A DNA stretch of 64,000 nt from NCBI GenBank assembly GCA_964450405.1, contig CAYVCQ010000001.1, positions 372,001 through 436,000 on the forward strand, given 5' to 3'. The position numbers were made by a program, and so were the translations under genes. The notes below the pieces were generated by a model that worked only from the letters and a program-made list of their open reading frames with translations, made no database searches and was not told where the DNA came from. This stretch comes from WRGT01 sp964450405. Its GTDB lineage: Bacteria > Spirochaetota > UBA4802 > UBA5550. Below, piece by piece: positions 1 through 7,931 of this stretch; within the stretch, counting starts at the first letter, position 1, and every line of letters starts with the position of its first letter.

Positions 1-135
1 CTCGGATACAACGTAATCAAACTTAAAAGAACCGGTTATGGACCACTCACTCTCGGCAGATTAACCAAGGGTGATCATAGAGTGTTAAAAGCTACAGAAG
101 TTAAACTCTTAAAAAAATCTATTTCTGAATCATAG
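1..135 (+). CDS. Pseudouridine synthase, RsuA/RluB type, C-terminal end (partial)
   Basis: Only the last 44 codons are in the window; the reading frame is open from base 1 to a TAG at 133-135. The residues read LKR then GPLTLGRL then KGDHRVL then EVKLL, which is the usual ending of the RsuA/RluB/RluE family of rRNA pseudouridine synthases (a short strand, a G-x-L-x-L-G turn and a final helix). These enzymes isomerise a single uridine in rRNA. The catalytic Asp lies outside the window, so subfamily and target position cannot be decided. A hairpin follows ten bases after the stop. Confidence 0.6.
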   Translation, partial: LGYNVIKLKRTGYGPLTLGRLTKGDHRVLKATEVKLLKKSISES

Positions 136-144
136 TAAATAATT

Positions 145-162
145 CCGCCCCCGAAGGGGCGG
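145..162. terminator. Short G+C hairpin between convergent genes
   Basis: A perfect 7-bp stem, CCGCCCC/GGGGCGG, around a CGAA loop. It lies between the stop of the pseudouridine synthase and the stop of glnB, so it can serve both strands. The T-run is weak, so it is an imperfect intrinsic terminator. Confidence 0.6.
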
Positions 163-170
163 ATGATTAA

Positions 171-512
171 TCAGCCTATCGCTGCTTTTCCTTTTTCACC
201 GGTTCTTATTCTCATACATTCCGCAAGATCAAAAATAAATATTTTACCATCGCCAACATCACCCTCCGGAGCCGCCTTCATGATGGCACTTACAGCTTTA
301 TCCAGATACTCGTCATTAACGGCAATCTCAATTTTTATTTTGCGGAGAAGATTGTCAACTTCAGTTACACCTCTGTAAACCTCGGTGACACCCTTCTGTC
401 TTCCGCATCCAAGAACATCCGTAACTGTCATCAGATGTATTTCGTTTTTCTCCAGTTCTCTCTTTACCTCCTCCAGCTTATGAGGACGAATTACTGCAAT
501 AATATATTTCAT
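171..512 (-). CDS. glnB: Nitrogen regulatory protein P-II
   Basis: A full-length 113-residue PII protein. These trimers sense ATP/ADP and 2-oxoglutarate and control ammonium uptake by plugging AmtB. The N-terminus MKYIIAVIRPHKL, the T-loop GRQKG.TEVYRG, the B-loop GDGKIF and the ending RIRTGE are all present. Aligned without gaps to E. coli GlnB, position 51, the uridylylated Tyr, is Glu here, while Tyr46 is kept. Classical control by uridylyltransferase is therefore unlikely at this site. The gene lies 27 bases downstream of amtB on the same strand, the usual amtB-glnK/glnB operon order. Start ATG at 512 with TGGAGG just upstream. Confidence 0.95.
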   Translation of the reverse strand: MKYIIAVIRPHKLEEVKRELEKNEIHLMTVTDVLGCGRQKGVTEVYRGVTEVDNLLRKIKIEIAVNDEYLDKAVSAIMKAAPEGDVGDGKIFIFDLAECMRIRTGEKGKAAIG

Positions 513-539
513 TATATACCTCCATTATTCATTAAATAA

Positions 540-1757
540 TCAATCCACCAGAGTATAAGCAGTCTCATGATGCTGTGTAAGATCAAGGCCTATGTTCTCT
601 TCCCTGACTTCAACTCTCATTCCAATTAACAGATCACATATCTTATAGATCACATAAGTACCTACAACCGAAATTGCAATCGCTACAATTACAGTTAAGA
701 ACTGTACCCATAGTTGATGAGGATTGCCGTAAAAAAGTCCATCTGTTCCGCCAATCTCCTTACTTGCAAATAAGCCAGTTGCAAGAGCACCCCAAATTCC
801 AGCTATACCATGTACTCCGAAAACATCAAGTGAATCATCATATCCAAATCTTTTCTTTACATAACTAACAAAAATAAATCCCAGGATACTTCCCCCTGCG
901 CCAATTACTAATGCTGCCATTGGTGTAACATAACCTGCCGCAGGTGTAATTGCAACAAGACCGGCTACAAGACCTGTAATAACACCAAGAGCCGTTGGGG
1001 TTTTGTGGATAAACCAGTCAATAACCATCCATGTCACAGCAGCCGATGCTGCAGCTGCGTGAGTATTCAAAAATGCAGATACAGTCTGACCCTTTACACC
1101 AAGCGCACTCCCTGCGTTAAATCCGAACCAGCCGAACCATAAAAAAGCTGCTCCAAGTATTGCAAATGGAAGATTGTGCGGAGATCTGGATTGTCCATTT
1201 CCGCTTCGCTTTCCTAAAAGTATTGAAAATACAAGTGCCGATATACCAGCTGTTATGTGAATAACAGTACCTCCTGCGAAATCAAGCGCTCCCATACTGA
1301 AAAGCCATCCACCGGCAGCCCAAACCCAGTGTGCCATTGGATCATATACCAGCGTTGACCATAAAACTGTAAATAATAGAAAACCAGAAAATTTTATTCT
1401 CTCAGCAAAAGCTCCGATAATCAGCGCCGGAGTTATTACTGCGAACATCATCTGGAAGCATACAAAAAGCTGATGAGGGATAGTCTGACCCTCAAGCGGT
1501 GTAAGGCCTACTCCTTTTAGAAAAGCCCACTGAAGACCTCCGATAATTCCACCCTTATCAGGACCAAAAGCAAGAGTGTAACCGAACAACATCCACTGAA
1601 TAGATATCACCGCAAGTATTACCATACACTGCATAAGTATTGATAGTATATTTTTTTTGCGGACAAGACCTCCGTAAAAGAAACCGAGAGTCGGTGTCAT
1701 CATCATCACCAGAGCTGTTGCAATAAGCATCCATACTGTATCAGCTGCATTAATCAT
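540..1757 (-). CDS. amtB: Ammonium transporter AmtB/Amt
   Basis: A 405-residue polytopic membrane protein of the Amt/MEP/Rh family, which moves ammonium across the inner membrane as a trimer. It begins with a hydrophobic helix (MLIATALVMMMTPTLGFFYGG). The conserved DFAGGTVIH segment carries the first twin His, and DVFGVHGIAG carries the second. The cytoplasmic tail is short (EVREENIGLDL), as needed for PII docking. The start at 1757 follows TTGGAGGAATAAAAA, a strong ribosome binding site. First gene of the amtB-glnB operon; a large palindrome lies about 160 bases upstream. Confidence 0.96.
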   Translation of the reverse strand: MINAADTVWMLIATALVMMMTPTLGFFYGGLVRKKNILSILMQCMVILAVISIQWMLFGYTLAFGPDKGGIIGGLQWAFLKGVGLTPLEGQTIPHQLFVCFQMMFAVITPALIIGAFAERIKFSGFLLFTVLWSTLVYDPMAHWVWAAGGWLFSMGALDFAGGTVIHITAGISALVFSILLGKRSGNGQSRSPHNLPFAILGAAFLWFGWFGFNAGSALGVKGQTVSAFLNTHAAAASAAVTWMVIDWFIHKTPTALGVITGLVAGLVAITPAAGYVTPMAALVIGAGGSILGFIFVSYVKKRFGYDDSLDVFGVHGIAGIWGALATGLFASKEIGGTDGLFYGNPHQLWVQFLTVIVAIAISVVGTYVIYKICDLLIGMRVEVREENIGLDLTQHHETAYTLVD

Positions 1758-1914
1758 TTTTTATTCCTCCAACATAGAATTAATTACTTATGGGACGAAT
1801 GTAATCATCACTTTTTGAAAGTCAATATATTGGATTAAAAATTTATCATTATCAATATTATTTAACGATGCTGTAACAAAAAACCAACCCATATACATTT
1901 TTCGCATAACACAT

Positions 1915-1971
1915 AACAGCGTAATGTTACAGCGATATTAATTTTTAACAAAGCTGTAACATTACGCTGTT
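1915..1971. repeat. 19-bp perfect inverted repeat upstream of amtB
   Basis: AACAGCGTAATGTTACAGC (1915-1933) and its exact reverse complement (1953-1971) are separated by 19 bases. A third partial copy, GCTGTAACA, lies at 1869-1877. There is no T-run, so it is unlike a terminator. It sits between the 3' end of the hydrolase and the amtB promoter region and could be an operator, a leader hairpin or a remnant of a mobile repeat. The 1758-2090 stretch contains no gene. Confidence 0.6.
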
Positions 1972-2040
1972 TAAGAATTCACGCAACACTGCTGCTATAT
2001 TGATTGAAGTATTTCATTGATAACCAATTTTTTACATAAA

Positions 2041-2068
2041 AAAAGACCGTGCATCTGCACGGTCTTTT
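2041..2068 (-). terminator. Intrinsic terminator of the hydrolase gene
   Basis: AAAAGACCGTGC, loop ATCT, GCACGGTCTTTT. Read on the minus strand it is a G+C stem followed by a T-run (the A-run at 2038-2044 on the plus strand). It lies 23 bases past the hydrolase stop. Confidence 0.85.
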
Positions 2069-2090
2069 CAATCTGAGTTAAGATATATTC

Positions 2091-3266
2091 TTATTTCTTT
2101 TTAACAGTTTTTTTAACTGCAGCTTTTTTAACCGGAGCTTTCTTTGCAACAGGCTTTTTAGCTGGAGCTTTCTTTACTGCAGGTTTCTTTGCTGCTGCTT
2201 TTTTCACAGGCGCTTTCTTTGCTGCAGGTTTTTTAGCTGCTGCTTTTTTCACTGGCGCTTTCTTTGCTGCAGGTTTCTTAGCTGCGGCTTTTTTCACAGG
2301 AGCTTTCTTTGCCGCAGGTTTCTTAGCTGCTGCTTTTTTCACTGGCGCTTTCTTTGCTGCAGGCTTCTTAGCTGCGGCTTTTTTCACTGGCGCTTTTCCT
2401 ACAGAAGATGCCGGCAATGAATCTATATTTTTAAGTATCCATCCTGTAACATCATTCAATACTTTAGCTCTTTCAGCTGGTGTCTCATTCATAGTTTCAT
2501 GAGCAAGCCCTTCGAAAATGAACAGCTTCTTCACATAAGAAGATGCATCTTTGTAAAATTGTTCTGCAGCGTGAACATCACAGATTTTGTCCTCTTTTCC
2601 GTGAAATACAAGAAGCGGTTTTTTAATACTTCCGGCATTGCTTAGACATTCCTGTCCAGCTCTCATAAATTCAACAGCCCATCTTGCAGTAACTTTATTA
2701 TGAACGAGCGGATCATTCTGATAAGCAGTAACAGTATCCTGATCATGTGATAGATCAGCAACATTCAGACCACTTGGGAATGTCAGAGTACTTATTCTTG
2801 ATGAAAAGAATGAAGATACAGCTAATTTCCACGCAGGAACTTCAAAAGCAGGTTTGTATCCAGGAGAAGATATTACAAGCATTGACAAATCATCAGGATA
2901 GGTCATTGCATATTTTGTTGCAACTACTCCACCCATGCTGTGACCGAATAAAATTACCGGGAGTCCCTTATTCTCTTCTTTGATAAATTCAAGAAAAAGT
3001 TTCAGATCATAAACATAATCCATAAAGGAATCAATATGTCCCTTTTTCCCATCTGATTTTCCGTGCCCTCTATGATCAATTGCAAAAACAGAAATCTTTT
3101 TATCAGCAAGACTTTTAAGCAGATTTTCGTATCTTCCTGAATGTTCTCCAACTCCGTGAACCAGAATTATTGCTGCCTTGGCCTTTTCAGCAATCCATTT
3201 CTGAAAAAAAATCTCAATACCGCCCTTTCCAGTAAAACTACCAGTTTCATGTTTATATGATTTCAT
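2091..3266 (-). CDS. Alpha/beta hydrolase (monoacylglycerol-lipase-like) with H1-like Lys/Ala/Pro tail
   Basis: About 290 residues form a serine-hydrolase domain of the Hydrolase_4 (monoglyceride lipase/lysophospholipase) type: HGVGEHSGRY near the start, nucleophile elbow GHSMGG, acidic residue in HGKEDKICD and catalytic His in GLAHETMN. The last roughly 100 residues are a basic tail of 15-residue units (APVKKAAAKKPAAKK) repeated about five times and then decayed, like histone H1 or the PhaF phasin tail. The frame is open to 3368, but the ATG at 3266 is preceded by AAAAGGAGTATGT, so I start there (391 residues). The tail could bind DNA or an anionic surface; the substrate is unknown. Confidence 0.85.
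   Translation of the reverse strand: MKSYKHETGSFTGKGGIEIFFQKWIAEKAKAAIILVHGVGEHSGRYENLLKSLADKKISVFAIDHRGHGKSDGKKGHIDSFMDYVYDLKLFLEFIKEENKGLPVILFGHSMGGVVATKYAMTYPDDLSMLVISSPGYKPAFEVPAWKLAVSSFFSSRISTLTFPSGLNVADLSHDQDTVTAYQNDPLVHNKVTARWAVEFMRAGQECLSNAGSIKKPLLVFHGKEDKICDVHAAEQFYKDASSYVKKLFIFEGLAHETMNETPAERAKVLNDVTGWILKNIDSLPASSVGKAPVKKAAAKKPAAKKAPVKKAAAKKPAAKKAPVKKAAAKKPAAKKAPVKKAAAKKPAAKKAPVKKAAAKKPAVKKAPAKKPVAKKAPVKKAAVKKTVKKK
2115..2396 (-). repeat. 45-bp coding tandem repeat (Lys/Ala/Pro tail)
   Basis: About five near-identical 45-bp units followed by shortened ones encode the C-terminal tail of the hydrolase. The unit length is a multiple of three, so copy-number change keeps the frame. Small silent differences separate the copies. 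Confidence 0.8.
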
Positions 3267-3734
3267 ACATACTCCTTTTATACTTTCTTTATGTTTAAAC
3301 AAATACAGATTTATCCACTTGTCAATTAAATATCTAATCTTTGTATAAATCTTATCGTTATTAATCATTTTTTATTATTAATTCCGATTTCTTTTACGTC
3401 AATACACAACTTAAATAAGTTTCAGCTAAAAAGTTACGTTGTTATATCATAATTGAAGAAGGAATGAAGTCAGCATTATCATATGCAATCGTATAAACCT
3501 GCAGTGCATGTTATTGAAATATAAATCGGAAGTATACAACAGTAGTTAACTCTTGATTAAAAATTCGGTCAATTCGAATGCCCTTTATTTTTTGCTGATA
3601 AAAATCTGAAGACATTAAACAGCATATTTCTCTGCCGCAAAAAAAGCATCACATCATCAAACATGTTTTTAGTTACCCCGAAATTGCAAATTAAAACTAA
3701 TACAAATACGAAATGATGAATCAAAAATATTTTG
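3267..3734. other. Intergenic region, no gene seen
   Basis: A+T-rich stretch between the hydrolase start and the ABC ATPase stop. Only short open frames without ribosome binding sites occur. It should hold the hydrolase promoter; I could not pick a convincing -35/-10 pair. Confidence 0.5.
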
Positions 3735-4484
3735 CTATATCGATTTAATAGGACCCACAACTGTACCTTCAATGAATTGCTTCACAAAGGGATTATCGCT
3801 CGCTCTTATGTCATTCTCTGAACCTGTAAATATCACCTCTCCTTCATAAACCATTGCGATTCTGTCAGCTATTCTATAAGCAGATGTCATATCATGGGTT
3901 ACAACTATCGATGTCATACCGTATGTATCTCTCATCTGAACAATCAATCTGTCAACTACACCGGCAGTTATGGGGTCAACACCGGTAGTAGGCTCGTCAT
4001 AAAGCATTATTTCCGGTCTGACAGCAATTGATCTTGCAAGACCAGCGCGTTTCTGCATACCTCCTGAGAGTTCCGATGGCCGCTTATCACCTGATCCGGC
4101 CAAACCAACCTGCATTAAAGACTCCTCAACTATTTTTTTAACCTCATTCTCATCAAAACCCCGCCTTCTAAGCCCGAATGCTACGTTATCATAAATATTC
4201 ATTGAGTCAAAAAGTGCCGCTCCCTGAAACAGAATTCCGTATTTTGATATAATTTTATATCTACTCTTCTTTTCACTGCCGGTCATGACAACTCCGTCAA
4301 CAGAAATTGACCCCTCATCCGGTTCAATTATACCGACTAAATGCTTTAGAATGACCGATTTTCCGGTTCCACTCTTTCCGATTATACAGAATATCTCCCC
4401 CTTCTCGACTGAAAAATTAATCCCGCGAAGAACTGATTTCTCTCCAAAGCTTTTATGAAGATTTTCTATATTTATTTTTACCAT
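3735..4484 (-). CDS. ABC transporter ATPase, MlaF/Ttg2A type
   Basis: A 249-residue ATPase with Walker A GKSGTGKS, Q-loop LFQGAALFDSM, signature LSGGMQKR, Walker B IMLYDEP and switch His in VVTHDM. The GAALFDSMN and TTGVDP motifs are typical of MlaF, the ATPase that drives phospholipid traffic between the membranes of diderm bacteria together with MlaE permease and an MlaD substrate-binding protein. No mlaE or mlaD is adjacent; nearby genes are unrelated, so the partners must be encoded elsewhere. A different ABC import complex of the same branch remains possible. Confidence 0.85.
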   Translation of the reverse strand: MVKINIENLHKSFGEKSVLRGINFSVEKGEIFCIIGKSGTGKSVILKHLVGIIEPDEGSISVDGVVMTGSEKKSRYKIISKYGILFQGAALFDSMNIYDNVAFGLRRRGFDENEVKKIVEESLMQVGLAGSGDKRPSELSGGMQKRAGLARSIAVRPEIMLYDEPTTGVDPITAGVVDRLIVQMRDTYGMTSIVVTHDMTSAYRIADRIAMVYEGEVIFTGSENDIRASDNPFVKQFIEGTVVGPIKSI

Positions 4485-4858
4485 TTTTAATATCCCTTAA
4501 TCCTGATATTTCTTTACAGTTGCTGCTGTTTATCTCTTAATAATATATATGAAACTAATCAGGTATGCAGACTTCACGATGCAATAATTAATTGCTGCGT
4601 ATTTATCTACAAATTTAAAAAATACCATCTGTTTTAAAATGTCAATTACTATGAATAATTATCAGTCTGAATTCATCTATCTTCTCAATATCTATAGGTG
4701 AAATGTATTTACACCGCTCCGTATAGGCTGAAAAAATCATAATTACCTTCGTTTTTTTAAGCTGCTGCGAATTTACTTTAGAAAATATTAAACACTTGCG
4801 CTTTTGATAATAATAGTTCTGCTTAAAATATATTACATTTTCCAGAGGAGCTGATATC
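4485..4858. other. Divergent intergenic region, no gene seen
   Basis: Between the divergently transcribed ABC ATPase and Fe-S protein genes. It must contain both promoters. Open frames here lack ribosome binding sites and protein-like composition. Confidence 0.5.
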
Positions 4859-5923
4859 TTGAATTCAATATATTCTAAACTACGGGAACGACTCGACACA
4901 TATTCATTCGGATTCCCCACTACTCAATCCGGAGTTGAAATTACTCTGCTGAAAAAACTTTTTTCTGAGAATGATGCGGAATTTTTCCTGAATCTCTCCC
5001 AGAAACTTGAATTTGCCGATGATATCGCTGCAAGATTAGATCTTACAGCTGAGGAAATTAATGTTAAACTTGAGGAAATGTCCCGCAGGGGACTTATTTT
5101 CAGACAGGAATCTGACGGGAAAATAAGATATGGAGCAATCCCCTTTATGCACGGAATCGCGGAATTTCAGATAAAGAGAATTGATAAGGAATTGTCCACT
5201 CTCCTTGAACAATATTTCAATGAAGGATTTAACAAGAATATTGCCGATAACGCGGAACTTTTCCTCCGGGTTATTCCGGTACAGAAATATGTAAATATTG
5301 AACACCACATAGCGTCTTATAACGACGTCTCAGCAATACTTGACAAGGTCGATGTAATAGCAGTAACCGATTGTCTCTGCAGAAAACAACAGAAAATAAT
5401 GGATGCAGGATGCTCCAGGCCATCTGAAACCTGTTTTATGTTCGGGTCAATGGCTCAATATTACATCGATACTGATCTAGGACGAAGAGTTACCAAAGAT
5501 GAGGCTCTGCGAATAGTTGCAGATGCTCAAAAATCGGGTCTGGTTACCCAGCCTTCTACATCACAGAATCCAGCCGGCATGTGCAACTGCTGCGGAGATT
5601 GCTGTGCAATTCTCGGGGCTATAAAAAAGTATCCTAATCCTGCAGAAATAGTTTTTACAAATCATTTCGCAACAATTGACGGTGAGAAGTGTACTGCCTG
5701 CGGAGCCTGTATCGACATCTGCCCCATGGAGGCGATTCAGATGAGCAGTAATGACAAAGCTGAGGTCAATCCTTTACGATGTATTGGTTGCGGACTTTGC
5801 CTTACAGCATGCAGCTTTGACTCGGTTAATCTCAACGAAAAATCTACCGCTGACATGAAAGAAGTACCGGCAAACACAAGGGATCAGATGATACAAATGG
5901 CAAAAAGACGGGGACTGGTCTGA
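4859..5923 (+). CDS. 4Fe-4S protein with N-terminal winged-helix-like domain
   Basis: A 354-residue cytoplasmic protein. Residues about 20-100 look like a winged helix (LDLTAEEINVKLEEMSRRGLIF). The middle carries two Cys groups (DCLCRKQQ..DAGC and MCNCCGDCC). The end is a ferredoxin-like pair of 4Fe-4S motifs, CTACGACIDICP and CIGCGLCLTACS. Such proteins occur as electron-transfer or redox-sensing partners of oxidoreductases; the substrate is not evident and no oxidoreductase is adjacent. I chose the TTG at 4859 because AGAGGAG lies eight bases upstream; no ATG nearby fits. Followed by an inverted repeat that may end transcription. Confidence 0.75.
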   Translation: MNSIYSKLRERLDTYSFGFPTTQSGVEITLLKKLFSENDAEFFLNLSQKLEFADDIAARLDLTAEEINVKLEEMSRRGLIFRQESDGKIRYGAIPFMHGIAEFQIKRIDKELSTLLEQYFNEGFNKNIADNAELFLRVIPVQKYVNIEHHIASYNDVSAILDKVDVIAVTDCLCRKQQKIMDAGCSRPSETCFMFGSMAQYYIDTDLGRRVTKDEALRIVADAQKSGLVTQPSTSQNPAGMCNCCGDCCAILGAIKKYPNPAEIVFTNHFATIDGEKCTACGACIDICPMEAIQMSSNDKAEVNPLRCIGCGLCLTACSFDSVNLNEKSTADMKEVPANTRDQMIQMAKRRGLV

Positions 5924-5926
5924 CTC

Positions 5927-5980
5927 TTTCATGCTCTGTGTATGCACGTGACGCGCTTCATGCACATACAGAGCATGAAA
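5927..5980. terminator. Long imperfect inverted repeat after the Fe-S gene
   Basis: TTTCATGCTCTGTGTATGCA and TGCACATACAGAGCATGAAA pair with one internal wobble region around a short loop. It starts four bases past the stop codon. There is no strong T-run, so it may be a terminator or an mRNA 3' stabiliser. Confidence 0.5.
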
Positions 5981-6067
5981 TGATATAATTTTATAAAAAA
6001 TTGCTCGACATGAAAATTCTCAATTCTCTAATGCTACCTATTAAATATTTCTTTTACCGGAAAAAAA

Positions 6068-6156
6068 GTTACTGCTCATAAACTGGAAGTAAAATCGCTA
6101 TTGGCCGCATCTTCGGTGCTGCGGAGATATAATACTGCCGGTTTTAGACCAATTAC
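6068..6156. repeat. Dispersed palindromic repeat, copy 1
   Basis: Left end GTTACTGCTCATAAACTGG, right end CCGGTTTTAGACCAATTAC, with an inner hairpin around CTTCGG. Same plan as the copies at 14965, 15228 and 18141: outer inverted ends GTaACTGCTCAaAAACcGG and a G+C-rich inner stem. Confidence 0.75.
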
Positions 6157-6211
6157 AAAAAAATTCAATGCGGAAACGGAATAAAAAAATCACACTCAAA
6201 GGGTTATAATA

Positions 6212-6886
6212 ATGAAACAATATAAAAAAGATTTTATAAACTTTCTATTGGAAAGTAATTCTCTTAAATTCGGTGAATTTACACTTAAATCCGGGAGGCT
6301 CTCTCCATATTTTCTAAACACAGGCATGCTCCACACCGGAGAGGCGATCAATAGACTCGGCAGTTTCTATGCAAGCACAATTGTTGACAATATCAAAGGC
6401 GGATACACATCAATATTCGGTCCTGCTTATAAAGGCATTCCACTTGCAATCGCGGCAGTTAATTCACTCTTCACCGAACATAAAGTAAATGTCCACTATT
6501 CATTCAACCGGAAAGAGGCCAAGGATCATGGCGACGCGGGAGTGATAGTGGGTAAACCGTTAACAGAACAGGACAGCGTAATAATAGTTGATGATGTCAT
6601 CACCGCCGGAACAGCAGTTAGAGAGACAATCGAAATCCTTGAAAAACAGGGAAATCCAAAGATCACAGCAGTTATAGTCTCGGTTGACAGAATGGAAAAA
6701 GGTACCGGAGAAAAATCTGCAATTCAGGAAATCTCAGAATCCACCGGGATTACATTTTTTCCTATAGTAAGTATTCTTGATATAATCGAATTTCTTAAAG
6801 ATGCATCTCAAAGAGAAAAATTTTCAATAAGCAGCGAGATGATAATAAAAATGGAAGAGTACCGGTCGAAATACGGTGTAGAGTAG
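6212..6886 (+). CDS. pyrE: Orotate phosphoribosyltransferase
   Basis: 224 residues, the usual PyrE length. It joins orotate to PRPP to give OMP in pyrimidine synthesis. The PRPP-binding loop VIIVDDVITAGTA is intact, the N-terminal LKFGEFTLKSGRLSPYF matches the family, and YSFNRKEAKDHG carries the mobile catalytic Lys/Asp loop. Start ATG at 6212 follows AAAGGGTTATAAT. It appears monocistronic, preceded by a dispersed palindromic repeat. Confidence 0.95.
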   Translation: MKQYKKDFINFLLESNSLKFGEFTLKSGRLSPYFLNTGMLHTGEAINRLGSFYASTIVDNIKGGYTSIFGPAYKGIPLAIAAVNSLFTEHKVNVHYSFNRKEAKDHGDAGVIVGKPLTEQDSVIIVDDVITAGTAVRETIEILEKQGNPKITAVIVSVDRMEKGTGEKSAIQEISESTGITFFPIVSILDIIEFLKDASQREKFSISSEMIIKMEEYRSKYGVE

Positions 6887-6943
6887 GAGCACATCATATG
6901 TGTCTCAACTCCCCACTGCAACGAGGAGCGCGCTGCCGTAAAA

Positions 6944-7018
6944 ACGCATTGCATACGTCTGCCATTCCCCCATGCCAGCGACTTCTCATATCCCGTAAGA
7001 TATGCATACAATGCGTTT
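6944..7018. repeat. Inverted repeat overlapping the upstream start candidate of bpt
   Basis: AAACGCATTGCATACG (6944-6959) pairs with the reverse complement of ATGCATACAATGCGTTT (7002-7018). The ATG at 7002 is part of this arm, which argues against it being the start of the next gene. Confidence 0.45.
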
Positions 7019-7040
7019 CAACGGGATCCGGAAAATCCGA

Positions 7041-7757
7041 ATGAAACTACTCAGCGAACCTCTTCTATCCGATGAATCCCCCTGTCCCTACATCGATGGG
7101 AAAAAATCGCGTTACAATTATTTTTTTGCACTTGATGTAGAGGCTGAGGAACTCGATATAATTCTTTCCAGGGGATGGAGAAAATTCGGCATGTACTATT
7201 TCAGGCCGTTATGCGAAAACTGCAGAGATTGCATTCCCATTAGAGTAAAAGCAGATGAACTTATTCCATCCAGAAGTCAAAGACGTGTAATCAAGGACTG
7301 CAGAGAAGTCCGTGTTGAATTTAAAAATCTTGAATACAGGGACGAAATATTCGAGCTTTATAAAGATCATTCTCTGAACAGATTCAGCAAAGATTCAAAC
7401 GATGAGGATTTCTACAATTCATTTTACACTCAATCGTGTCCCGCGTTACAATCGGAATATTATATTGATAATAAACTCTCCGGAGTCGGTTTTCTTGATC
7501 ACTCTTCAAACGCACTGAGCAGTATTTATTTTTTCTATGGAAATGAATTCACTAAGTTCAGTCTCGGGACTTTCAGCGCTTTCAAAGAAGCAGAGTATGC
7601 CCTGTCACTGGGACTTAAGTATTATTATCTGGGATATTATGTTGAAAATAATTCCAGCATGGCATACAAGAACAGTTTTCATATAAATGAAAAGATGGAC
7701 TGGAATACGGGAACATGGATTGATGAAAAACAATTTGGGATTGTCTCAAAAATCTGA
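7041..7757 (+). CDS. bpt: Arginyl/leucyl-protein transferase (Bpt/ATE family)
   Basis: About 238 residues of the ATE/Bpt family, which add an amino acid from aminoacyl-tRNA to protein N-termini in the N-degron pathway; bacterial Bpt adds Leu to N-terminal Asp/Glu. The N-terminal Cys cluster SPCPY, GWRKFGMYYFRPLCENCRDC and the following IPIRV segment are characteristic. The C-terminal half has the GNAT-like LGTFSAFKEAEYALSLGLKY and YYLGYYVENNSSMAYKNSF motifs. The frame opens at 7002, but that ATG lies in an inverted repeat; MKLLSEP at 7041 fits family starts better. Leu versus Arg specificity is inference. Confidence 0.85.
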   Translation: MKLLSEPLLSDESPCPYIDGKKSRYNYFFALDVEAEELDIILSRGWRKFGMYYFRPLCENCRDCIPIRVKADELIPSRSQRRVIKDCREVRVEFKNLEYRDEIFELYKDHSLNRFSKDSNDEDFYNSFYTQSCPALQSEYYIDNKLSGVGFLDHSSNALSSIYFFYGNEFTKFSLGTFSAFKEAEYALSLGLKYYYLGYYVENNSSMAYKNSFHINEKMDWNTGTWIDEKQFGIVSKI

Positions 7758-7769
7758 TATTTTCGTATT

Positions 7770-7876
7770 TGTCATTCCGGTTTTGCGGCATCCATTCTTG
7801 CAAATACCGGAATCTCCTGATGGAATCAATAGTATGTGATTCCGGCATTTCGTTTCACTACAGCCGGAATGACAGC
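7770..7876. repeat. Dispersed GTCATTCCGG-type inverted repeat
   Basis: GTCATTCCGG at the left and CCGGAATGAC at the right, with inner CCGGAATC and GATTCCGG arms. A related copy lies near 8740-8823. This is a common type of intergenic repeat in bacteria. It fills most of the gap between bpt and the CBM48 gene. Confidence 0.65.
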
Positions 7877-7931
7877 TAAATGTCTTTTGGTGCTGATCCC
7901 TATTTTGCGAAACCCCGGCACCTGCGTTACA

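Noticed and set aside
2115..2396. Regular repeats that look like a CRISPR array
   Set aside because: Units are contiguous, 45 bp, in frame and encode a Lys/Ala/Pro tail; no unique spacers.
7002..7040. Earlier start for the Bpt-like protein
   Set aside because: The ATG is part of an inverted repeat and lacks a binding site.
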